From positions 122,655,394 through 122,719,393 of the forward strand of contig VDFB02252616.1 of the NCBI GenBank assembly GCA_007258455.2: a stretch of 64,000 nucleotides of DNA, given 5' to 3'. The position numbers were made by a program, and so were the translations under genes. The notes beneath the pieces are model-generated. The model did no database searches and was not told where the DNA came from. It saw only the letters and a list, made by a program, of their open reading frames with translations. This document shows positions 47,300 to 60,041 of the stretch, piece after piece. Numbering within the stretch: position 1 is the stretch's first letter; every line of letters begins with the position of its first letter. The DNA is from Sequoia sempervirens. Its lineage: Eukaryota; Streptophyta; Pinopsida; Cupressales; Cupressaceae.

Positions 47300-47839
47300 C
47301 ATCTGATTTCTAACACGTCACTGACTTCTGGTCTTTGTTTCTGGGGCTAATTGGTTTTATAAATATTAGAAAAAACTAGGAAATTATTTACCTCAACTTG
47401 TTGGGGTCATACCTTTCTACTCAGTGCTCGAAATTTGAATCTATTTGCACCATTGGAAAGGTCTCTAGTCCCAAAAAATCAATTCCTTTGGCTATCAAGT
47501 TTTAGGAAATGACAAAGTTTCAACCCCAAATTCTACCCTGAAGGCCTTCAAAACTTTGATTTACTAGAATATATAAAAAATCAAAAAAAAATTGAAAATT
47601 TTGATTTTCAATTTTTCTTAGTTCTATTTATACTTTAATGTGAAAGTGTAAATGAATATACTTTACAACACTAAATTGAGGAAAAATTACGTATATTTAG
47701 CTTAAAAGGACCCTAAGCCTAATGTGAATGTGTAAAACACATTACAACACTAGATCAAAGTGACAGTAGGTTCATTTTAACATCAATTATTCCCAAATTA
47801 AGTGTGAAAATGTAAAGGGGTATATTTTTTGCCATTACA
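47300..47839 (-). mobile_element. Partial LTR related to the 51-63 kb element
   Basis: The minus strand begins TGTAATGGCAAAAAA at 47839 and contains 'cacacttaatttgggaataatt' and the 'gtgttgtaa.(g)tgtattt.cacatt' blocks near 47790 and 47650-47760, in the same order as the LTR starts at 56638 and 63289. The similarity fades below about 47600. No polypurine tract precedes it, so it could be a 5' or solo LTR. Confidence 0.45.
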
Positions 47840-48490
47840 TGTAGGTCTTCCAAAGCCAAACAATGGATGCAAATCATGTAAGGATTTCCCTCCTTAGGGA
47901 TAAATCATGTGAGGAGTATGCGATTCCTACCAATCGAGGGTTTCATCTCCCAATCAACGTCCTACCTCTAATCAACATTTCTAAAATCCAACTCAAATGT
48001 GACCTTTGAATCTAATTCAAATTCCACTTTCAAGGAAGTCAAACGTGACCTCCTGTAGCATAAAATATCACCTCCAATACACAGACCTCTTCAGCTGAAT
48101 GCAAAAAGAAAACACTAACCTCAATAGTGGTTGTTAATACCCCTTAATAGTGTCTCATAAGTCAAGCCTAAAATTGTAATGAATTTTAGGGGTAGTAGAA
48201 CCAAATCACAGCTTAGGTGAGTAAATATTTTTGCAGAACAAAAAAGGGGTGGGGTTGATTTGATCAAAAAATTCATTTCAATATTTCTTGTAGATTGATA
48301 ATAAACTAGAAAAAACAATTTGGTTCGCCTATGGCTTGCACCATCTCCCCCTAAGATCTAATACCATATTAGAATTAAATATTCATGGACATAAGAAGAA
48401 AGCACAAATAAAATTGAAAAATATTGTATTTAGTCAACCCAAATTACAATGAGTACAAGGCCTTGCATGTATAGGTAAGGATGAGGCAAT
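47840..48490. other. No gene seen
   Basis: Moderately AT-rich sequence between the partial LTR and the satellite. A weak priming-site-like word on the minus strand (TGGTATTAGATC, 48363-48352) is too diverged to call. Confidence 0.3.
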
Positions 48491-49440
48491 CCACCTACAA
48501 ATGAGTTGACAAGTCTCCTATAGTTGTTAGCCTTAGGAACACTAGGAGTGTGCAAAAAAACAACCTTTATGACCAAGTCATCAACCTTCTATGCTAAGTG
48601 TTGAGTGACCTTTGAAGTGAGATCTAGACTTCCAACCTCAAAAAAATGTGTACATGAGGTTAACCAAATAACTTGGTAACCTCTAGAGGTCTAAAAGGTT
48701 GCACATTTAGTTAGACAAGATGTTGTCTAACCTCATCAACCTATGTACACATAAGTATAGTTAACATATTAATTATTCACACTAATCTATATGATGGATT
48801 GGTAAGTGCACCATAATGTGGCACAAATGGGTTGAAAATTTTTCTATAAGTGTCAACGTTAGGAACACTTGGAGTGTGCAAACCAACAACCTCTATGACC
48901 AAGTCATCAAACTTGTGTTCCAAGTGTTGAGTGACCTTTGAAGTGAGATGGAAATACTTCCAACCTCCAAAATGTATGTGCATAAGATTAGCCAAATAAC
49001 TTGCTAACCCCTAGAAGTCTAAAAGGTTGCACATTCAGTTAGACAAGATGTTGTCTAACCTCATCAACCTAAGTACACTTAAGTATAGTGAATAGATTAA
49101 TTATTCACACTAACCTCTATGATAGATTAACAAGTGTCCCATAATGTGGTATAAATGAGTTGAAAAGTGTGCCAACCTTAGGAACACTTGGAGTGTGAAA
49201 ACCAACAACCTCTATGACCAAGTCATCAACCTTGTGTGCCAAGTGTTGAGTGACCTTTGAGGTGAGATGGAAAAAATTCCAACCTCAAAAAGGTATGTGC
49301 ATGAGGTTAACCAAATAACTTTCTAACCTGTAGAGGTCTAAAAGGTTGCACATTAAGTTAGATAATATTTTTTTCTAACCTCATGAACCTAAGTACACTT
49401 AAGTATAGTGAATAGATAAATTGTTCACACTAACATATTG
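48491..49440. repeat. Satellite of about 320 bp, three tandem copies
   Basis: The landmark CAACCT(T/C)TATGACCAAGTC starts at 48561, 48887 and 49206, periods of 326 and 319 bases. Each unit also carries 'gttgagtgacctttga.gtga', 'ctaaaaggttgcacatt', 'gttgtctaacctcat.aacct' and 'agtacacttaagtatagt'. The third unit ends near 49440. An open minus frame in unit 2 (48995-48777) is not conserved in the others. Confidence 0.9.
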
Positions 49441-51019
49441 TTGGTGAATTATGTGATATAAATGACTCCCCTCCCAAGCATTACTTCTCTATTTTGACCT
49501 CCAATTTTTATAACATCACTTTATCTTATAGTGGGAAGTTTTCTAGTTTTGATAGTGATTTGAATTTTGACCCTAATGTCAACTCTCCTATTTCTTTATC
49601 TCCAAGCCTAGAGTTGTTTAAAAACCACATGGTATTTAAAATTGAGTTGAAATTCCTTGGTTTCCATACTAGTTTGGTGCCAACGTCTATGAAGGGTAAT
49701 GCCAAGGCATTACCGAAGGCATTACCCCTTTTCCTTGTCTAGAATAGCCCCTCTTTTCATTGATTGACCCTGAACCATGGTGACCTATTTGATGTGATCA
49801 ATTCCTCCATTGAGAATATGGAAATTATCTATTTAGATGAAACATTATAAGTTAATTAAATATTTTTACATAGAAATCAACCAGATTAACACCAAAATGG
49901 ATTCTAATGGGGAAACATTGAGAGGTGATACTCATTTTTAGATTGACCAAATATTATTACAATTATGGAAATCTCTCTTAGGTGCTCATAAATTCGTGGG
50001 TGGTAGTAATGAATTAAAATATAGTTTATCTAATCTATAGTAGAGTATTAAAATATAATTCTACAATAACAAAGATAGATCACATTTGATTTAACATGAG
50101 TTGAAGCAAATCAATACTATGCTACAAAAAGGAAAGGAGAAAGCTAAGGTTAAAGTTTCTATCAAGAAAGGTACAAATATCACTAGTCCCAATATTAGAA
50201 CTTTTAGTTGTAAAAGGAAACTTGTAGATGGTGACAAGCATGACCAAGAGGGTAAAAGTATAAACTTGTGTGACATTTTTATAAAGGAATCAACCAACAC
50301 AAACAAATATTCTCAACTTTGACCACATACAAGAAACAATAAGAAAGCAATTTTATTTTCCCTAATTCTTTTTCAAATTTAGATAACTTCAATATCTAGT
50401 GCATGGAAAAAAAATCACGTATATTTTCCTCATAATAACGAGTTAAAGTCAAATGTACTAGAATTTGATAATTTTCATTTGATATCAACAATTGTCCAAG
50501 TTTTTTAATTATTTTTTTTAAATTACACTTTTAGAGAGATTTTTGTCTTCTAGTGCATCATATATATTTAACATTTTCTTAACATGAAATTAGTATTTTT
50601 TTAAATTTCTAATCAATCTCATTTTTTATTTGAACATCTTACTTGCATTATTTTAAGAAAAATATAAAGCTAATCAATATATATATATATATATATATGG
50701 ATTCTTGACTCTGAGCTCTACCAAAAGGTATTTTGATTTTTGATGTAGGAGAATCTAGATATTAGCGTAATCCTCTATCAACCAAAAAATTGGTCATTTA
50801 AATTTTGTTCTAGTTTTGGCTTTTCCTCTTGGAATGTAGTCCTAGTGGTCAATTTGGAGGTGATTGAATGACATTATTGTCATTTTCAATTGATAAAAAA
50901 AAAAATCAGTCTAATTTTTCTTGTCTTGGAAATAAACCATGACCTTTGGTTTTATAGAAGTAAGAGAACGAGTGAAGGGGCAGCGTATATAAAAAATATA
51001 CATATTAAAAAGTTTTAAA
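49441..51019. other. No recognised gene; (AT)n microsatellite at 50680-50698
   Basis: Two frames, 49494-49742 (83 codons) and 50101-50322 (Lys-rich), look somewhat protein-like: the second has KGKEKAKVKVSIKKG and a DIFIKEST patch. I recognise no family. They could be fragments of a decayed retrotransposon ORF. The microsatellite is ten or so AT repeats. Confidence 0.3.
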
Positions 51020-51630
51020 AAATAAACCTTGATGTGAAGTGCTTAGGTTGTAAGGTTGCAATAGTGTTGAAATAAAGAAAAATAGTTGGGGTCTTGAAAA
51101 TGTAAATGAAGGGAAATGGGATTTGTCAGACCCATCTTCCTTTATTTTATTAGGAAATGAGGTCCACACAATGAAATGACTGCCAATCTTGAGGTGAGTC
51201 AAGTCAAAGAGTGAATCTATTGTTTTCCTTTTTTTGTAAGGGTGAGGGCCTTGATTAAACAAAACTTTGGGGAGAAAGATTCAAGATAGAAAACTAGCTC
51301 CAAAATGCAACCTACAAAATGTATCTACTAGATTACGCTCAATTTTGATGGAACCAAAAATAAAAATGCAAATTTGAGAAAGCGAAAATGATGTGTACCA
51401 ATCATGAAAAGTATTTTTTCAAGGATAACTAAGGATTCATTTTCCTTATGGAGGTCCTAGATAGGGCTCTATGAAAATGGTTTATGGGTTCCATTCTTTT
51501 GTTTATGCACTCTCAGATCCCTGATTTTCATAGTCAGACAATCAAAAGTACTTTAGCTCTTGTAATTGAATACTTGAAAAACTTCTAAGAACAAAAATAG
51601 TGAAATGACCTATATATTTATAGCTGTCAC

Positions 51631-54600
51631 TGTTACATATTTTTCACCTCAGCTAAAATAGAGGAGCTGGCTAATTGTTTTTCAACATTAAGTGGAATTG
51701 CAGATTGAATTTTAAATGTTGTTTCACATTACTTTTTGCATTGAGTAACAGTTATGCATTTTAGTGAAGTAATGGAGTTGCAAAGTGCCATTCAAATGTT
51801 GCAAAATTAAAAGAAATACAGAATTGAGTACATGAGCAAAATAGCATTTTAGATGCTTTCATTCATTTCGTAAAGAACTCATATTTTTACAAGGCTTCAT
51901 TTGATTTCAAAATCAGAATGAAATTATAGCATTGCATGAAAATGCATTTTCTTTTCAATTGATAAGTAGAATTGAAATCAAAGATCCACACAAGTCATGG
52001 ATATAACTGTGACAACACATTTCTAATATCACATTGCACTACTGAATATGCGAAGGGAAAACACATAAGTAACAACATAATCATCATTGCCTGTTTATTG
52101 ACGCTTGATGTTGAATGGTTCACCTTGCCATCTCGAGCTTCGTCGACCTGTAGGAGGAAAGGAGGGGTGTCAGTGGCTTGGAATATGATGTAACTTATAT
52201 GATGCACCTACAATAGTACAACAGACTATTAGCAATGCATTCAAACAATCAAATTCAATCAAGTTCAGTATGAAAGAAGTGAGCTAAAGGAGAAATAACA
52301 ACATCATAATCATCGTGTTTCATTTTTATGCTAACACAGTTTGTTTCTTTGTGCAGGTATAGGTAAAGTCATGAAGCTAAGCATTATTCGAAGACCAAGC
52401 ATGTGGAGTAAAATGAGCTCCCACAAGGGTAGAGCTCGACATGCTACCCTATTCATTAAATGGGCTAATTTTAAAAGATGCTTCATCATACACATCGAAT
52501 GAAATGAAATACAACTGAAGAGTAAAATAGAGAATCCATCCAGTAACGAAACCAACTATTCATTCATAATGATCAAGTTTTCTTTCTGAAGGCTACAGGT
52601 GAACAGTGAGTTTAGTTCACTTAATAAATTTAATTGAGTACATTTACATCAAAAATTGCTGAATAACTTCATTTTTTGTGCTGATTGTAATCATATGTCA
52701 TTAATGCTATAAGATTTCCACAATCCATAGTGCTAAAGATTTTTAATTTTCTAGATTTTTGAGATTGTCTTGGAGTTTTTTCATCAAACTCCAACACAAT
52801 CTCAAACATCCAGAAAATTAAAAATCTTCATCATATGTCATGTGAGTTTCAATTCATCAATTCTTTCTCGAATAGTGAACAGGCATATGTTATGCCTTAA
52901 TGGTTTGTTTTAATTTTCATTGTCAAAGAGAACAGATTTTAAGAGCAGTTTGTATAGTGAAATATAAAAATGCATGAAGAGTACCATGTTGCTCATGAGA
53001 ACAAACGCAGACAGTGCTTTCGAGTGCTGAAGGAGTTTCTAGTTCTAAGTTGACTGATAAAACAAACACAATATTATGAATATCAAGCAAGTAATCAGAA
53101 TGCAGATTCAAGGAGGAGTTCAAATGATTTAAGGTGGCTCAGATTTTCTACCCAGAGAGTAGTTTTCAAATACTATGGATGAGCTTCAAGAATGAAGAGT
53201 ATCAATGTTCATGCAAATGTCTATGAGTAGAAAGCTTGTTGCTGAATGGATCATCTATCAATGCTTAAGGCAATATTGCATAGCAAGGATTGTTCTATTG
53301 TGTCTTCAAAAGAGTTACAAGTGTCAAAGTAAGACATCACTTGTAATTGGTCAAGCCATGAATTAAATACAACAAATATACAAGATTTTGATCATTTTCA
53401 GGTTACTCAGTTAAGTTCTTGTCGAACAGTAATGTAAAGGTTCTGTCATATCTACAAGATGAGCAACAGAATACAGTTGAAGACCATAATGGAATGTACA
53501 GTTTTGAGCTCAATACACATATGAGATTTTAAATTCAAGGTAGATCTTTTAGAATCTTGCAAAACATCACTGGTTATTTGAGTCAAAATTTGAAGAATAA
53601 ATTCAAGCAAATATACAGTTTTATCACCATTTCAAGCAAATATGGGAGGTCAAGCTTTGTCAGAAAATAAGAATACATGCTTTTAGCTTTGAAATTTTCA
53701 AATACTCGCGATATTGTTTTGTTCCAGAAGTTGAAAATAAGCCACTATTTTAGCTCGAGCCCATATGGATAGAAGACAAACAATGAGTACCTAGTTTGGG
53801 TTTTTCTTTCAAAAACACAAAAATGCAAAAGTGGTGTGAACCCATATGGGTTTTATATTAAGCAATAGTATAACTACAAAATATGAATATTTTTGTGCTA
53901 GGTTGAGCTTCAAAAGAGAAGAAAATAAAATTTTCTTTAATAATCCCAAAGACCCACTTTTAGTTTAGCATCAGAATAAAGAAGGAATGCAAATTTCACT
54001 CATTTTCATAATACCCACAAAAGAGATTGCAGGGAATAGCAATAAAATGTAATTTCTGCAATGAATTGAGCTCAATATGCAGGAAATGTAGTTGTTATCC
54101 AACTCTAGTGATACCCAAGTGTAGATATGTTGTCAAAATGCATTATGGAGGGTGTTATATCCGTGGCCAGACCTATGTTGAAGTCTCAAAATTCCAAACA
54201 AGAATCTGGTTTCAACTCACATGGGCGGCTGGTGAAGGCGAAGAACATAGAGGCAAATATGGAGAACTCAAACCCGAGGTTCGAAGCCTTCCAAATGAGC
54301 ATAGAGTATATAGAAAATACATTAGGGGACTATGATTAACCATGACCTTAAATCCAGAATGAATAGAAGTGTGAAGCCATTGAAGCTATGAATAAATAGC
54401 TTACCTTGTGATCAGGAGCCAAAGCATTAACCCTCATGTGAACTCTATCATGGAGTTACTTGACAGAGATCTGGTTCGAGCTCATGATGGCCAAGGAAGA
54501 ACCAGCACTGAAATATAGAGAAAGTCAGGAAATGAATAGGCCACGGCCATGGATGTCCTCTCTTATTCTAAAAATGAATAAAGAACTTCAAAAATATAAC

Positions 54601-56129
54601 AATGCAAGCTTACCCATTGAAGGTTCAAAAATTTGAAGGTAGTAGTGAGATTCTCCAGAAACATGAGTTCAAATTCGAAGTCCATCATGGTAGGTTTCCC
54701 CCAGGCAGAGCTCGTGTTTGTCCCAAGTGATCATTATGAAATGAATCGTATTAGGGTTTGACTTCTTTTTTGCATTCCCGAATTTGACCCAACACCATAA
54801 GCATCCATAAAGTTCGGTAAATGCACATGCCAATTTTCGAATGGATGCCAAAATTCATTATGTTTCATTATGACTTTATTAAAATACAAGTTTAATACTT
54901 ATGTGGGGGCCGAGTTTCTTTGTTAGGTCGAAGGTTAAGTCTTTTAGACTTATTCATTCCTTAGTATTTTTGAAGGGGCTTGAATATTGAAAATCAATTA
55001 AGGGTGAGTTGTGAATACCTGATGATTTAGGGTCATTTATTCTTTAGGGTTTTTATTTTGATTGATTTTGGAGAAATCAATTGTGGATTTGAGGATAGAG
55101 AGAGATAATAATGTGTTTTATTTTAATGATTTTTTGAGAAAATCAAATATTGTAATTGGTGAATAAGGAGATTTTCTTTTTTGCAAAAGATTTCCAATCT
55201 TTAAATTGCAAAAATAGACATTGTAAAAAATATGCATCTTGTAAAGCAGAATCATAAAAGTGATATTCTATAAATTGCTTTATGTTTTCTTGCTTTTTTT
55301 AGCATATCTTTTATTGAATTTTCCCTTGGTCAAATTTCAGACCTATCCTAGAGAGATGAGTTGCTTTTTGAGCTTTTAAAACAAGATTAGCCTATTTTTA
55401 GAGGCTTGACAGTGTAATCATAAAAGCAATTTGCTTTTTTCTACTTTTAGGCAGTTTTTCAAATTATTTAAAGTTTTTCTCCTTGAGCTTTTTTTTTACC
55501 TCAAATTAGGGTTTCTTGAGGGTTCTTTTTCAAAGACTTAGTCTTTTCAGCTCTCCATTCTCAATAGTTCAGAATCAGAGTTCTTGCTCATAAGCATTTT
55601 GGAGCTTGTGAACATTGTACTCAGTTTTGACAGATTGACACTCTTTCAGTTCCAATAATACAACAAAGTTATTTCCACTTTCTTGTCTCGATACTGGTAA
55701 CATCAGTTTTATATTTTGTTTATTCAAGTTTGAAACCTTAATGTCCTATCTTTATGAGTTCTTTTGCACAAGTTTTCATGTTTTTAGGTTCTGTGTTGTA
55801 TTCAAAGTTCTGAATCTTCATACAAATTAATGATGAAATCATGTATTGGTGAGATTGTAGGAATCATTTTAGTGAAGGGATTGTTGTGAGTGGTAGGTTT
55901 TAGTTTTCTATCAGAGGTTTTAGTCATCATCAGTTAGATTCATATTTATTTTCAATTCACCTTTTCATCCTTTTTCCCCCAAAGTTTTAGAATAGGATTT
56001 ATTATTCAGAGAACCAGCTCACTCTAGAGATTCCTCTTTCAAGCAGATTGCCCACATCTAAAAGAGGTTTCCATGTTTTAATAGTTTGCTGAATATTGCA
56101 TTCAGCAGGGTGCAAAACTATTGATAACA
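51631..56129. mobile_element. 4.5-kb insertion within the 3' LTR, unclassified
   Basis: The insert is delimited by comparison with the other LTR, which reads straight through at 'tatgtaacgtgaatat' (about 62787). Its ends are TGTTAC... and ...GATAACA, flanked by GTCAC (51626-51630) and GTAAC (56130-56134), a probable 5-bp duplication. TG...CA ends and 5 bp would suit an LTR element, but I could not find internal LTR partners, a priming site or gag-pol. The one longer frame pair (54027-54339) has no known motif. A deletion derivative or an unknown TIR element are both open. Confidence 0.5.
52736..52828 (+). ncRNA. Near-perfect 43-bp stem-loop, possible small-RNA precursor
   Basis: Arm 52736-52778 (starting 'aagatttttaattttct') is the inverse of 52786-52828 except for three mismatches, with a 7-base loop. 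The word 'atcatatgtcat' lies on both sides (52690 and 52829), which would also fit a tiny inverted-repeat transposon. A transcript would fold into a hairpin of the size Dicer-like enzymes process. Expression is unknown; a miniature fold-back element is the main alternative. Confidence 0.4.
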
Positions 56130-56638
56130 GTAACATTAATTTCTTGAAATTCAAATAACACAAGCTGACATGTGAATATACATTTGAAATCATTTAAATA
56201 CCACCAAATACATAATTAAAATTTAGGTCCTAGGCCTAGGTGAGGACTCATTTTCCCTTGGGCGAATGCATCCTAGGTCACTTACCTAGGACACACATTC
56301 TCCAATGATAAATGTTATGTCATGCCATTAATGAATTTTGAGTTTTCCTCTTCGAAAAATGCAATTAATTAGGCTTGGATTTGAATTAAAGGTGCCAATT
56401 AAGAAAAATCAACCTCAATTAATTATTAAGGCCTTAAATGAGTGTTAAAGTGTAAATGTACACTTTACAACACCACACTAAGGCCCAATTAAGTCGATTT
56501 TATTTAATAAGGCCCTAAACATAATGTGAATATGTAAACTACAAATTACAAAACTAAATTAAGGCATAATTTAGTTTATTTTATTATTCATTATTCCCAA
56601 ATTAAGTGTGAAGAGGGGATACTTTTTCCTACACTACA

Positions 56639-56654
56639 TTTATCTCCCACTTTA
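56639..56654 (-). other. Polypurine tract before the 3' LTR
   Basis: The minus strand reads taaagtgggagataaa directly before the LTR start TGTAGTGTAGG. This is the classic plus-strand priming site of LTR retrotransposons and fixes 56638 as the start of the 3' LTR. Confidence 0.75.
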
Positions 56655-57937
56655 TAGTTAGAGGATAACCCAGTGTAAAACTCACACTAAAGTAGACATT
56701 CAAGACACATATGTATACAAAAATGACAAAGATACTCAATCATACAACATCAAAGCATAGAAGAAAGGGAGGAAGATCAAGCTTCAACTATCCAACTCAA
56801 TGTGGAACACATCTAGGCTATTTTTCCAACATGTTCACAAGTAGAACTTGATGTCCACTATGCAAACAATGCACATTCTCACTCCAAGCTAATGGAAACT
56901 CAAGTTTTACACTAGGTGAGCCCTCAACAAGTGGAAAATGAGAGAATTTTATTAGGCTCCCATACCATATCAAAGATATCCTCCTGACAACTTCAATAAG
57001 GCACCACAACATGAAACTTCAAGCTTCACAAGGCCTAACAAGCTACATTATGCTAGGCACTCATGAACATGGGAAAGGCTCTACTAGAAAGAAATGTGTG
57101 TTATGCTTGGTGGCCTTGAAGGGAGGGGTTTGAGCTTCACATCGTTAACAAGTTGTATTATGATAAACACTTATGGACATGCTTGTAGGTAATAGTTTGT
57201 TGAAAGGGACTTTGCTTAGTTCATGTAAGGTCTTCTCTTAGGGATTATCAAGCCTAATGTCTCCAACAGAGGACAAGTCTAGAATAAGAGATTCACAACT
57301 TAGGGAATGTAACATGTTGCATCACCACTAAGAGGAAAGTCATACACTAAGAAATATCACACTCTTAGAGGACATCAAACCCAATGACACTACCAAGAAA
57401 ATTATAAGTCAAAGATGAATGTCAATGTATGCCCTGACTTTAAAGTAGTTTCTAAAACCATTTTTGTGAGCAATAGCTTTAAAGTAGAAAATGGTCAATG
57501 CTAACCAACAAAATACATCATGAAGAGGGGAAGGGGTTTCCACCAAAAACACATAAGGGATCTACAAATTTGGGGTCAGTATATCTTTTCTACAATGTAA
57601 TTATAGAGCTTAGAAACATCATCATTCCCCAAATACTCATAGAATAGGAATAATGAAACACAGAGAGAAACGACAAAGAAAAATATTTTGGTTCAACATG
57701 GAAGAGACCTAAATGCCTCAACACCTTTCGTCATCTTGAAAAGGAAAACACAAGACAAAAGGAAAGATAAATATTTATGACATAGAGAAGAATGTAGGTA
57801 CAAATGGAGGAATGCACATTAAGATAGAGACACATCAAATAAAATAGTACAAGGGATTACATTGCACACATGTAATCACATAAAGAACACGAAAAAGAAA
57901 ATAAAGAAAAATACTAGTAAGGCACATGCGATTCAAC
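56655..57937. other. Internal region of the minus-strand retrotransposon, no pol seen
   Basis: In an intact element protease, reverse transcriptase and integrase would lie here on the minus strand. None of their motifs was found. The internal region (56655-59032) is only about 2.4 kb, so the coding part is largely deleted. Confidence 0.4.
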
Positions 57938-58957
57938 CTATAGCAAGTCATCTGCAACCCAATCTTGATTAGTATATAAGGAAGGTGGAGAACTATCCAA
58001 AGGGACAACATCAAGTGCCAAAACTAGAACAAGGCTATCTAATCCATTTCCCCCACTAAGTGCAATACAAGGATGAGAAAAGATAAGTAATGGGAATAGC
58101 TCCTTGCAATAAAGAAAATGATTTTCAATGAATGTTAAACATGTAATGGTGAGCATATTAGGATCCTAAAACTATTACATGGAAAGGATAAAAGCACATA
58201 CTTTAAGTCAAGATGGATCCCTAGGGGATCTAAATTTCTCCAATATTCCCTTTAAAATATGCCAATTATTAGTGTTATGTCCAAAGAATCTATGGTAAGC
58301 ATGATATGCTCAATTTTATAGGTTTGTTGTTCAATTAGATTATCATGTTTAGTGGAAATTTAATTAATCCCCAATTTAGAAGGGTGTAAGAGATATTATT
58401 AGTCTTGGACATTTGTAATAGGTCATAGGGAGACGTAGGAATAACATACATCTTTTGCAGCTAAACTTCTTGTTCTACATGTAGTTTTAGTTTCTTATTC
58501 ATTGGTTTGATAATAGTTTGGTGATCACTTTCCTCTTCTAACTAAAAATCCTTTCCTTTTTCAAAAAAGGATGTGTTAGGAGTAACTAGTAAATTGCTCA
58601 AAATTTGTGTTTTCTTTTCTCTTATGCATGGGAGATGTATTGGAAGCTGGTTGAGGAGGAGGAAAATTTATTTTAATGATATGAACCAAGGCACATATAA
58701 AACTCTATTCCTTTTTCATGTTTAAGAATCATTCACATGCTCCCTATGAGAGGAATGAGATTAGCAGCAATAGGTTTGGTTCTCACAAAGTATTGAAAAT
58801 TATTTAATTCTTCATTTAGCCTCCTTATGTTTTCTTGTGGGATACTAGAAACATTTGTAGGTAGGGAAGTCATTGGAAATGAGGTATGAAGGCTATGATC
58901 CATAGAGGGTTGATTATCAATATTATTAGTGAAAGAGTTGGAGAACTCAATATCCAT
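57938..58957 (-). pseudogene. Degenerate gag-like remnant
   Basis: The minus strand from 58957 reads MDIEFSNSFTN..., then NIRRLNEELNNFQYFVRTKP and NLIPLIGS, like the helical N-terminal linker of plant Ty3-type gag. Near 58300-58215 a frame gives YHRFFGHNTNNWHILKGILEKF, matching the 'YHxxxGHxTxxCxxLKxxIxxL' zinc-knuckle-like motif with the cysteines lost. The last stretch (58156-57938) is open and ends NQDWVADDLL. Stops and frameshifts are frequent. It lies between the two LTRs and in the same orientation. Confidence 0.5.
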
Positions 58958-59616
58958 GAAAAATGGTGTACTGTGAGATCACATGAGTCTTGAACTACAT
59001 CTCACAACAATATTGCTAATAGGACACCAAGTTGTAAATCTCATACAAGATTCACAAACTCAGTACATACCCAAAATGGAAAGAAGGTAAAATTCAATGA
59101 AGTAACCTAAGATGTAAAGTGCAATGAAAATATGCAAATGTAGTTTTTAGATTCTAAACAAGGTAATTTTTTGATTGAACTATGCAAAAAACTAAAAATG
59201 ATATCTTGTTAATGAAATTTTGAGATCACATAATGCACCAATTTATCAAATGAAGCTAAATATTCTCAATTTCACTTAACAATTTTTTTGTAAACTGAAA
59301 CATAAATCTAAAAATAGAAAAGTAGAATGTAGAAAGAGGTGTTTTAATGCCCAAAAACTTAGGAAATGGCTGTAATCAGGGACTCATTTTCCCTGACGTA
59401 AATGGGTCCTAGGTTAGGGTTTTTAATTTTTTTTTGCAAATTTATGAGTTGATTCTAGTGGTTTCCATATATTGATCAGACACAATAAATTATAGTTTAA
59501 ATTTCTTGTGAAATTAATGTTGAATGTAAGTGCAAAAATATGACAAAACGATAAACTACGAGACCTAATTTGATGTGCAATTTTGTTCCAATTTTGAAAT
59601 ACAAGTGAATAATTAT

Positions 59617-60029
59617 TGTTGGTGTAATTAATTATTTAATTACACTTACATAAGTTTACTTAGGCATTTAATTATATTCCTAGGTATCATTTACTAGGTG
59701 ATAGCTTCACATGTTTTCTTAGGATATAAGATTCCTTCTAGAAGGCTGAGTTGTCTTTTTTAAAAGTCTTATCTTATCTAGTGCCATTTCCTAGGTAGTT
59801 AGTTAGTTGTCACATCTCATAAGATTATGACACATTTCAACATCATATTACTTAGTACATGTCAACCTTCCCTATGTAAGAAAGGATTCATATGTACTTT
59901 GCCATATTCAATTTGGCAATCTTACATCTTAATGATAGCATGATATTTCTTCCATTTCTCTCTTATGGAAGCTATTTTGTCTTGCAGGTGATTCTAGGAT
60001 GTTTGAGGAGTTCACCATAAACTCGTACA
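59617..60029 (+). repeat. 5' LTR of the 2.1-kb element
   Basis: It starts TGTTGGTG and ends GTACA. It aligns throughout with 61309-61722, at about 90 percent identity by eye over the first 200 bases. The TATA-like box corresponds to 'cctatgtaag' here, which is mutated relative to the 3' LTR. Confidence 0.9.
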
Positions 60030-60041
60030 TGGTATCAGAGC
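60030..60041 (+). other. Primer-binding site (initiator tRNA-Met)
   Basis: TGGTATCAGAGC abuts the 5' LTR with no spacer. It is complementary to the 3' end of plant initiator tRNA-Met and sets the element's orientation to the + strand. Confidence 0.9.

Larger units (their letters stand above)
51020..56638 (-). mobile_element. 3' LTR of a minus-strand retrotransposon, split by a 4.5-kb insertion
   Basis: The two parts, 56638-56130 and 51630-51020, align with 63289-62800 and 62790-61960 respectively. Shared landmarks are TGTAGTGTAGG, 'cacactaaggc', 'gggtcc.aggtcacttacct', 'agtgaaatgacc', 'aaaactagctc', 'gcaacctacaaaatg' and 'aaactttggggagaaagatt'. On the minus strand the LTR starts TGTAGTGTAGG immediately after a polypurine tract. 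A segment of about 250 bases present at 62440-62690 is missing here near 51545. The far end below 51020 is diverged or truncated. Confidence 0.65.

Noticed and set aside
48352..48363. TGGTATTAGATC on the minus strand as a retrotransposon priming site next to the 320-bp satellite
   Set aside because: Too diverged from TGGTATCAGAGC, and no adjacent LTR end in CA.
48491..49440. CRISPR-like array from regular repeats
   Set aside because: Units of about 320 bp repeat throughout, with no short repeat/spacer alternation, and the context is a plant nuclear genome.
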